From Pirellulaceae bacterium (GTDB taxonomy: Bacteria > Planctomycetota > Planctomycetia > Pirellulales > Pirellulaceae), in the NCBI GenBank assembly GCA_020846515.1, contig JADLDX010000204.1:1-8460 (forward strand): a stretch of DNA of 8,460 nt, given 5' to 3'. Under the pieces are notes generated by a model. That model ran no database searches. It saw nothing but the letters and a program-made list of their open reading frames with translations, and was not told where the DNA came from. Shown here piece by piece: positions 1 through 4,276 of the stretch. Each line of letters opens with the position of its first letter. Within the stretch, counting starts at the first letter, position 1. A program made the translations under genes and the position numbers.

Positions 1-417
1 CAGCAGGGTGGACAGGATCACACGGAGCAGCATCAAGAGTTGCCGGCGGTATTTGTGAATCCAAACTTGAAAACGCTCGTGCTATATTCAGGTGCAGCGC
101 CCTGGACGGGTGACATGCTCAGTCGCTCAGTGCCCGGTTGGCCCAACGAAAGCCGGAAGATGACCGAGCACTGGGCTGCGTATGTTGACGACCAGGACCA
201 TGGCTTGGGTGTCTACGTGCCCGTGTCCGATAGCTTGACCTGCTATCGTTATGGCCGAGACGAGCGCGCACGCGATGCTTGTTCCTACTTTGCACCGTTG
301 GGCCAGTTTGCCATTAAAGCGGACTTTCGCTGGCAATATGATGTTTATGTAACCGTGGGCCACATCGACCAGATTCGCGCTCGTTTTGCCAAGTTGGCTG
401 TGGAAGTTAAGCGATGA
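1..417 (+). CDS. C-terminal fragment of an unrecognised protein (5' end outside window)
   Basis: The reading frame is open from base 1 to a TGA at 415-417, giving 138 residues of a protein whose start lies off the left edge. An internal TTG at 40 is open-frame continuation, not a convincing start. Visible segments are QELPAVFVNPNLKTLVLY near residue 13, APWTG, then NESRKMTEHWAAYVDDQDHG and GLGVYVP, followed by an aromatic-rich tail. The alternating hydrophobic/polar pattern with many Tyr, Trp and Val suggests a beta-sandwich C-terminal domain, possibly from a large secreted or carbohydrate-related protein, but that is inference and I do not recognise the family. No membrane segment is visible in this portion. 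Its stop overlaps the next start (ATGA, 414-417), so the two genes are probably co-transcribed and translationally coupled. Coding status is well supported by the overlap and codon pattern; function is unknown. Confidence 0.75.
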   Translation, partial: QQGGQDHTEQHQELPAVFVNPNLKTLVLYSGAAPWTGDMLSRSVPGWPNESRKMTEHWAAYVDDQDHGLGVYVPVSDSLTCYRYGRDERARDACSYFAPLGQFAIKADFRWQYDVYVTVGHIDQIRARFAKLAVEVKR

Positions 418-992
418 AACGCTGGCAAGCTCAGATGCTGTATTGGCCTACGTTGGGCTACAACTATTTCCTCGGCCGAGTGCTGAAGGTGCGGCGTTGG
501 TGGGACCATGTTGACAAGCAGGTCATCTTGGGAGCGCGTCCCTTTCGCCGCGATGCCAAACGACTGCGCGAAGCCGGTGTCACGGGCGTCGTGAATATGT
601 GCGAAGAGTACCACGGTCCTATTCGTGAGTACGAACGCTTAGGGATCGAGCAGCTGCACTTGCCGACAGTCGACTTCAATCACCCTGCAGAGGAGCACGT
701 GGAAGCTGGCGCGGCGTTCATAGAAAAACATGTGAGCCAAGGCGGAGTAGTGTATGTGCACTGCAAAGCTGGTCGGGCACGCAGCGCCACCATTGTGCTA
801 TGGTGGCTGGTTCGTTATCGCCAGATGACACCGCAAGAGGCTCAAGCACACTTGATCAAGTACCGCGAGCACATCAATCCTAAAGTCTACTTGCGACCGG
901 TAGTTCAAACGCTGTATGCCCGCTTTTTGGCGGCGCAGGGAAGTCCAGATCCGGTCGGTGAGGCTCAAGCGGCGGTCGAGAAACTGCCATAG
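414..992 (+). CDS. PTPMT1-like dual-specificity phosphatase, probable phosphatidylglycerophosphate phosphatase
   Basis: A 192-residue cysteine-dependent phosphatase. The P-loop HCKAGRARS gives nucleophile Cys117 and phosphate-binding Arg123 (CX5R), with Asp87 in TVDF as likely general acid. The order RRWWDHVD (28-35), ILGARPFR (38-45), NMCEEY (61-66), TVDF, P-loop matches mitochondrial PTPMT1 closely, including the EEY motif characteristic of that subgroup. PTPMT1 dephosphorylates phosphatidylglycerophosphate to phosphatidylglycerol, the precursor of cardiolipin, and a mammalian-type homologue has been described in Rhodopirellula baltica. The same reaction is inferred here, probably at the inner face of the cytoplasmic membrane. 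The N-terminal stretch (about 4-24) is moderately hydrophobic and aromatic and may touch the membrane, but is not a clear transmembrane helix. The start ATG overlaps the previous stop (ATGA). The alternative is a generic dual-specificity protein phosphatase; the flanking motifs make PTPMT1 likelier. Confidence 0.88.
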   Translation: MKRWQAQMLYWPTLGYNYFLGRVLKVRRWWDHVDKQVILGARPFRRDAKRLREAGVTGVVNMCEEYHGPIREYERLGIEQLHLPTVDFNHPAEEHVEAGAAFIEKHVSQGGVVYVHCKAGRARSATIVLWWLVRYRQMTPQEAQAHLIKYREHINPKVYLRPVVQTLYARFLAAQGSPDPVGEAQAAVEKLP

Positions 993-1001
993 GCTAAAAC
1001 A

Positions 1002-1033
1002 CAGATAGCCGAATCTCGCGATTCGGCTATCTG
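1002..1033 (-). terminator. Strong hairpin between convergent genes, probable intrinsic terminator
   Basis: A perfect inverted repeat has arms 1002-1015 (CAGATAGCCGAATC) and 1020-1033, a 14-bp stem with a 4-nt TCGC loop. It lies 9 bases after the phosphatase stop and 63 bases after the oxidoreductase stop. Read on the minus strand, the stem is followed by TGTTTTAG, a short U tract, so it best fits termination of the oxidoreductase transcript. On the plus strand no T run follows (GCAGGGG), so any effect on the phosphatase mRNA would be 3'-end protection or weak bidirectional termination. Confidence 0.7.
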
Positions 1034-1060
1034 CAGGGGTTGGGGTGTACGTGAAGTACC

Positions 1061-1078
1061 GAGCAGCTTGCGCTGCTC
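1061..1078. other. Small hairpin just after the oxidoreductase stop codon
   Basis: GAGCAGC (1061-1067) pairs perfectly with GCTGCTC (1072-1078) around a 4-nt loop. It lies within 20 bases of the end of the minus-strand oxidoreductase and upstream (in that direction) of the larger hairpin at 1002-1033. No T tract follows on either strand. It may add stability to the 3' end of the message, or may be chance. Confidence 0.35.
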
Positions 1079-1096
1079 CGCTTTGATTTCTGACGA

Positions 1097-2476
1097 TTAC
1101 AGGACCTTCTTAATGTCGCTGCCTGGCTTGGCAACTTCGTAGTTGCCATTTTCATCGGGCTTGACGGGTGCTTCGTCTTCTAGCGACTTAATACTGTCGA
1201 AGTCGGCCAGTTTCAATTCGCTGTTGAGCACCTGGTCCCAAGTCAGTTCGCGACCGCTGTAGGTGGCCATGCGGCCCATGATGGCGGTCATCGTGCTCTC
1301 GGCACCATACTTGCCTTCGGAGGGCTTGTTGCCGGCGCGCAGTTCGCGGAACAGGTCGTGGTGTTCTTCTTGATGGCCATTGCGATTGCCTTCACTCTTC
1401 CAGACCAGCTTGTTGTTGCTGTCGTAGATCTTGGCTCCGCTGATATCGCACCAGCCCTTGGTGCCGTGGGCAAACTCGCTGACGCTGTTCCAGCAGCCAG
1501 GAATGTGCCGACACATGCTGAGCATCTTGACGCCGTTGGGATAGGTGAATTCCACAGCGTGGTGATCATAGATCTGGCCATAATCTTTACCAGTACGAAC
1601 CTGGCGACCGCCCATACCTTCGGCCTTGGCCGGTGGGCCTCCCATCAACCAGTTGATCACGTCGATGTTGTGGATGTGCTGTTCGACGATGTGATCACCA
1701 CACAGCCAATTGAAGTAGTACCAGTTGCGCATCTGGTACTCGAGTTCCGATTGGCCTTCCTTGCGATTGCGAACCCACAGTTCCCCTTGGTTCCAGTAGC
1801 AACGGCAGAAGACGATATCACCGATCGCTCCATTCTTGAGCTGGTCCATCGTTTCCTTGTAGGCAACTTCGTGATGACGTTGCAGACCAATGGCGACGGC
1901 CAAGCCTTTTTCTTTCGCCTTTTCGTTGGCGGCCAAGAATCGACGCACGCCTGGCGCGTCGGTAGCTACCGGCTTTTCCGCAAAGATTTGCTTGCCCGCT
2001 TCCACGGCTGCTTCGAAGTGCAGCGGACGGAAGCCAGGCGGGGTAGCCAGGATGACCAAATCGCAATTGGTATCAAGCACGCGTTTGTAAGCGTCCAAGC
2101 CGACGAACTGAGTATCTTCAGTCACATCGATCTTGTCCTTGTGACGACCCTGCAAAGCGCGATAGCTTTGTTGCATGCGGTCTGGAAACACATCGCCCAT
2201 GGCGGTCAAGCGCACGTCACCACCGGTGGTGTTCATGGCTTGCTCAGCGGCTCCCGAACCACGACCGCCCGAGCCAATCAAGCCAATCTTGATGACATCG
2301 GAACCGTAGGCATGGGCAGCGCGGGCTACCGGCAATGTGCCCGCCATCGCGCCGCCGGCCAGCAGCAGGGACGATCCCTTAATAAAATTCCGGCGAGTGG
2401 CCGTTTCACTAACCGAGGCAGCGGATGAATCCGCAGATTGTGGCTGGGTCGCGTCAGACTTGACTTGCTCTGTCAT
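1097..2476 (-). CDS. Tat-exported Gfo/Idh/MocA family NAD(P)-dependent oxidoreductase
   Basis: A 459-residue protein. A twin-arginine signal lies at the N-terminus: TRRNFIKG (Arg28-Arg29), then hydrophobic SSLLLAGGAMAG and a likely cleavage region near ARAAHA, so the folded enzyme with bound cofactor is expected to be exported. The mature part begins with a Rossmann fold (IKIGLIGSGGRGSG, about 62-75), followed by LVILATPP (140-147) and the family signature EKPVATD (167-173). The C-terminal Gfo/Idh/MocA substrate domain carries GDHIVEQHIHNIDVINW (260-276). Members oxidise or reduce sugars, inositols and related polyols; the substrate here cannot be told. The family is greatly expanded in planctomycetes. 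A GTG at 2521 would extend the frame, but ATG at 2476 is chosen because AAGGTG lies 8 bases ahead of it and the extension would lie outside a normal Tat signal. It is monocistronic in this view, convergent with the phosphatase. Confidence 0.93.
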   Translation of the reverse strand: MTEQVKSDATQPQSADSSAASVSETATRRNFIKGSSLLLAGGAMAGTLPVARAAHAYGSDVIKIGLIGSGGRGSGAAEQAMNTTGGDVRLTAMGDVFPDRMQQSYRALQGRHKDKIDVTEDTQFVGLDAYKRVLDTNCDLVILATPPGFRPLHFEAAVEAGKQIFAEKPVATDAPGVRRFLAANEKAKEKGLAVAIGLQRHHEVAYKETMDQLKNGAIGDIVFCRCYWNQGELWVRNRKEGQSELEYQMRNWYYFNWLCGDHIVEQHIHNIDVINWLMGGPPAKAEGMGGRQVRTGKDYGQIYDHHAVEFTYPNGVKMLSMCRHIPGCWNSVSEFAHGTKGWCDISGAKIYDSNNKLVWKSEGNRNGHQEEHHDLFRELRAGNKPSEGKYGAESTMTAIMGRMATYSGRELTWDQVLNSELKLADFDSIKSLEDEAPVKPDENGNYEVAKPGSDIKKVL

Positions 2477-2484
2477 GTTGGTTG

Positions 2485-2490
2485 CACCTT
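2485..2490 (-). promoter_or_regulatory. Ribosome binding site of the oxidoreductase
   Basis: The minus strand reads AAGGTG, 8 bases before the ATG at 2476. This decides between that start and the in-frame GTG at 2521, which has no purine-rich site ahead of it. Confidence 0.65.
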
Positions 2491-2540
2491 GGGACAAACA
2501 GACTTCGACAAAATGGTTCACTAAATAATTCTATACTGGG

Positions 2541-2563
2541 CTTCGGATTAATTAATCTCGAAG
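2541..2563. promoter_or_regulatory. Near-perfect 23-bp palindrome upstream of the oxidoreductase
   Basis: CTTCG (2541-2545) pairs with CGAAG (2559-2563), and the inside is a perfect 12-bp palindrome GATTAATTAATC (2546-2557); one unpaired T at 2558 is the only flaw. It lies 65-87 bases upstream of the chosen ATG on the minus strand, next to a possible -10 (TAGAAT on the minus strand, about 2526-2531). Position and symmetry suggest an operator for a dimeric regulator, or a leader hairpin; no regulator is encoded nearby, so this is inference. Confidence 0.4.
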
Positions 2564-2568
2564 CGCTG

Positions 2569-2590
2569 CGAATGATCTTCGGATCATTTG
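2569..2590. other. Hairpin with a C(TTCG)G tetraloop
   Basis: AATGATC (2571-2577) pairs with GATCATT (2582-2588) around TTCG, giving a plus-strand RNA with the exceptionally stable C(UUCG)G tetraloop. A G-U and a C-G pair extend the stem to 2569/2590. It sits immediately beyond the palindrome at 2541-2563, about 95 bases upstream of the oxidoreductase start. No T tract follows on the plus strand, so it is not an obvious terminator. It could be part of the oxidoreductase control region or of an unannotated plus-strand transcript. Confidence 0.4.
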
Positions 2591-2656
2591 GTTTGTGGGT
2601 CAATCCGATGAGGCGAAGGGTCAAAGGCAAAATGGAAGTTGGACAAGCGAAACGAG

Positions 2657-2744
2657 GACGTGCGAAGCCGATAGCGTGTGACGGGGGTGCCACACTGGGC
2701 GAAGAGATAGAGTTTTTCAGTTGGCATTACCGGCTTCGCACGTC
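2657..2744. repeat. 14-bp perfect inverted repeat with 60-nt spacer
   Basis: GACGTGCGAAGCCG (2657-2670) is exactly complementary to CGGCTTCGCACGTC (2731-2744). Inside, GTGTG (2676-2680) can pair with CACAC (2691-2695). Fourteen perfect pairs across 88 bases are unlikely by chance in intergenic DNA of this size. The flanks (AAACGAG left, GGTGGGT right) show no target duplication, so it may be a structured RNA, an old small element that has lost its duplication, or a protein-binding repeat. Confidence 0.55.
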
Positions 2745-2972
2745 GGTGGGTCAGAACGTTAGGAAAACTTCCAGTACCAATGCTTGGTTACTACCTTCGT
2801 CAGTACAGGTTTGTAATTTCAATTGGGAACATGTCCGCCAACTCTGCCCAAAGAATAACCAATGTGCAGGCGGTTCGCAACTAGCGAGCAATGCTTTCGC
2901 GGAAACAATGTTTTAAAGGTAATTAACACGCCTTTATGGCGAGTGGTTTTCGGCCTGGTTTGTGCGCACGCC

Positions 2973-3014
2973 CGATGGCGGTATCGTCCCCGCCACTGGG
3001 TTAGACCGCCATTG
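2973..3014. repeat. Short inverted repeat in intergenic DNA
   Basis: ATGGCGGT (2975-2982) pairs perfectly with ACCGCCAT (3005-3012); a G-T and a C-G extend it to 10 pairs at 2973/3014. The spacer is 22 bases. No T tract or flanking direct repeat is seen. It is weaker than the neighbouring repeats and could be chance. Confidence 0.3.
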
Positions 3015-3328
3015 AAGCCAACGCTTGGATTGTGCAACCCTACGGGCAAATAGGCCGCTCGGGGTAAGTTGCATAGCTACGCAAAATTTTTCTGAAAAGT
3101 CGATTTGTCGCTCTGGCCCTGGCATTCTTGCCTATTCTGGCGGTAGTTATTCGTTGACGGGTCTTGTCACTCACCTAGAATGCACGTGTACGTCGATGGG
3201 GACCGGTGCAGAAGTTGCTCGGGATTCTGAGTCAGAGAACTTGAGTGCCACAATACTTGAGTTACGAGGGATATGGATTCGGTGAGGTGCTGGTCAACAA
3301 ACCAACGCTTCTTCGGATCCAGCGATAA

Positions 3329-3336
3329 GAATTGAG
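3329..3336. repeat. Left 8-bp target-site duplication (GAATTGAG)
   Basis: GAATTGAG directly abuts the left terminal inverted repeat of the 100-bp element and is repeated exactly at 3437-3444. The bases beyond the two copies differ (A at 3328 versus C at 3436; G at 3337 versus C at 3445), so the duplication is exactly 8 bp. Confidence 0.8.
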
Positions 3337-3436
3337 GGCGTCGGTCTTTAGTCGGGCGACACCGGACGCGATCGCTGCGGCTGATTAGCCGCAGGGCGCT
3401 AGCCCACGGTTATTAGCCCTGACCAAGATCGACGCC
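3337..3436. mobile_element. MITE-like 100-bp non-autonomous element with TIRs
   Basis: The element is exactly 100 bp. Its ends are inverted repeats: GGCGTCGGTCTT (3337-3348) and AAGATCGACGCC (3425-3436), 11 of 12 matching, with a G-T at the one mismatch and partial similarity continuing inwards (TTTAGTC versus TTGGTC). Both ends abut the same 8-mer GAATTGAG, as expected from transposase-made staggered cuts. It encodes no protein, so it must have been moved in trans. The inside holds a perfect 8-bp hairpin (3375-3394), GTCG/CGAC (3351-3360) and GGGC/GCCC (3394-3405), typical of MITE or REP-like elements. An 8-bp duplication fits several insertion-sequence families, so the parent cannot be named. 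The right duplication ends 64 bases before the glycosyltransferase ATG, within its probable promoter or leader. Confidence 0.78.
3375..3394. repeat. Perfect hairpin inside the 100-bp element
   Basis: CTGCGGCT (3375-3382), loop GATT, AGCCGCAG (3387-3394): 8 perfect pairs with a 4-nt loop, followed at once by GGGC-GCTA-GCCC (3394-3405). The pair of adjacent GC-rich hairpins resembles bacterial REP-type palindromes. Confidence 0.7.
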
Positions 3437-3444
3437 GAATTGAG
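3437..3444. repeat. Right 8-bp target-site duplication (GAATTGAG)
   Basis: Exact copy of 3329-3336, directly following the right terminal inverted repeat of the 100-bp element. Confidence 0.8.
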
Positions 3445-3508
3445 CGTGGGCAGCGCATCAGGCGAGGACACTCAGGAATCAAAGTGATTCCAGATTGGGA
3501 AAGCTATC

Positions 3509-4276
3509 ATGGCAAGCACAGGCAATATGGCGAGTAATTGGTTGGCCGCACTGCCGGTCTACAATGAAGCGAACACGGTTACCGATGTTCTGGCGCAAGT
3601 TTTCGAAGACGCCGATAACGTGCTAGCCGTTAACGACGGTTCAACTGACGGCACGGCGGAGCGTCTAGAGGAATTGCCCAAACTTCGAGTGGTGCATCAC
3701 GAAAAGAATCGTGGTTATGGTGCCGCCTTGGTGACCGCTTTTCAGTATGCCATCGAACATGAGTTTGAGTTCCTGGTCACGCTGGATTGCGACGGGCAGC
3801 ATCAACCCAAACGGATCCCGCGTTTCGTGGCCGCCTGCCAAAATGCCGACATCGTCTCCGGTAGTCGCTATTTGAAGAAGTATCCGGGTGACAGTGAGCC
3901 GCCTGCGCAGCGCTTGTTTATTAATCGACAGATTACCCGACAGATCAACAATCGCTTGAGTCTCTGTTTGACCGATGCCTTTTGTGGTTTTAAGGCCTAT
4001 CGCGTGTCGGCCCTCAAGTCGCTGAACATTACGGATTTTGGTTACGCCATGCCGCTGGAGTTATGGGTTCAAGCTTCGATGCTGGGCATGCGGATCATTG
4101 AAGTGCCAGTGCCACTGATATATTTGGATTTGAACCGTTCGTTTGGGGGGGCGTTGGATGAAGCCGATACGCGTTTGAGGTACTATAACGAGTGCTTGGA
4201 ACGCAGCATTGCAGCTATGCAGGCTCGCGGTTTTCAACTGCCACAACGCGATCGAGTTTGTCAAGAATGTCCCTGA
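3509..4276 (+). CDS. Family 2 glycosyltransferase (dolichyl/polyprenyl-phosphate sugar synthase-like)
   Basis: A 255-residue GT-A fold enzyme. The N-terminal strand LAALPVYNEANTV (12-24) starts the nucleotide-sugar site; VNDGSTDGTAE (41-51) is the GT2 diphosphate/base-binding motif; TLDCDGQHQP (91-100) contains the metal-binding DxD (Asp93-Asp95); and CGFKAYR (159-165) lies in the acceptor region. The arrangement resembles dolichyl-phosphate mannose/glucose synthases, which transfer a sugar from GDP or UDP to a polyprenyl phosphate at the membrane. No transmembrane helix is visible, so it would be a soluble or peripheral enzyme; substrate and acceptor are inferred only at class level. ATG at 3509 is chosen, with GGGAAAG 5 bases ahead; ATG at 3527 is a possible alternative without such a site. 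The stop TGA overlaps the next ATG (TGATG), implying translational coupling to the BshC-like gene. A MITE-like element lies 64 bases upstream and may affect its promoter. Confidence 0.9.
   Translation: MASTGNMASNWLAALPVYNEANTVTDVLAQVFEDADNVLAVNDGSTDGTAERLEELPKLRVVHHEKNRGYGAALVTAFQYAIEHEFEFLVTLDCDGQHQPKRIPRFVAACQNADIVSGSRYLKKYPGDSEPPAQRLFINRQITRQINNRLSLCLTDAFCGFKAYRVSALKSLNITDFGYAMPLELWVQASMLGMRIIEVPVPLIYLDLNRSFGGALDEADTRLRYYNECLERSIAAMQARGFQLPQRDRVCQECP

Larger units (their letters stand above)
2477..3328. other. Long intergenic region without a convincing gene
   Basis: About 850 bases between the divergent oxidoreductase and the element upstream of the glycosyltransferase. Open frames exist on both strands (for example 2482-2916 + and 3025-3285 +), but their translations are Cys/Arg/Asn-rich, match no recognisable domain and have no good ribosome binding sites, so I do not call them. 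The recognisable contents are the palindrome and UUCG hairpin at 2541-2590, a 14-bp inverted repeat at 2657-2744, a 10-bp inverted repeat at 2973-3014 and a short hydrophobic frame at 3077-3157. No tRNA, tmRNA, SRP RNA or RNase P RNA signature was seen. Confidence 0.6.

Noticed and set aside
1358..2428. 356-residue open frame antisense to the oxidoreductase
   Set aside because: It lies wholly opposite a clear Gfo/Idh/MocA gene with Tat signal and EKP motif; long antisense frames are a usual by-product of codon bias, and the translation shows no domain.
2482..2916. 144-residue open frame in the long intergenic region
   Set aside because: It begins inside the 5' end of the oxidoreductase on the other strand, has atypical composition and no motif, and runs through the 14-bp inverted repeat.
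3025..3285. 86-residue open frame in the intergenic region
   Set aside because: No ribosome binding site, Cys/Ser-rich composition and no recognisable domain.
3018..3310. 9-bp direct repeat CCAACGCTT (3018-3026 and 3302-3310)
   Set aside because: Short, far apart and with no inverted ends at its borders; compatible with chance.
3368..3375. GCGATCGC octamer, the cyanobacterial HIP1 palindrome
   Set aside because: A single occurrence inside the MITE-like element; one copy of a GC-rich octamer carries no weight.
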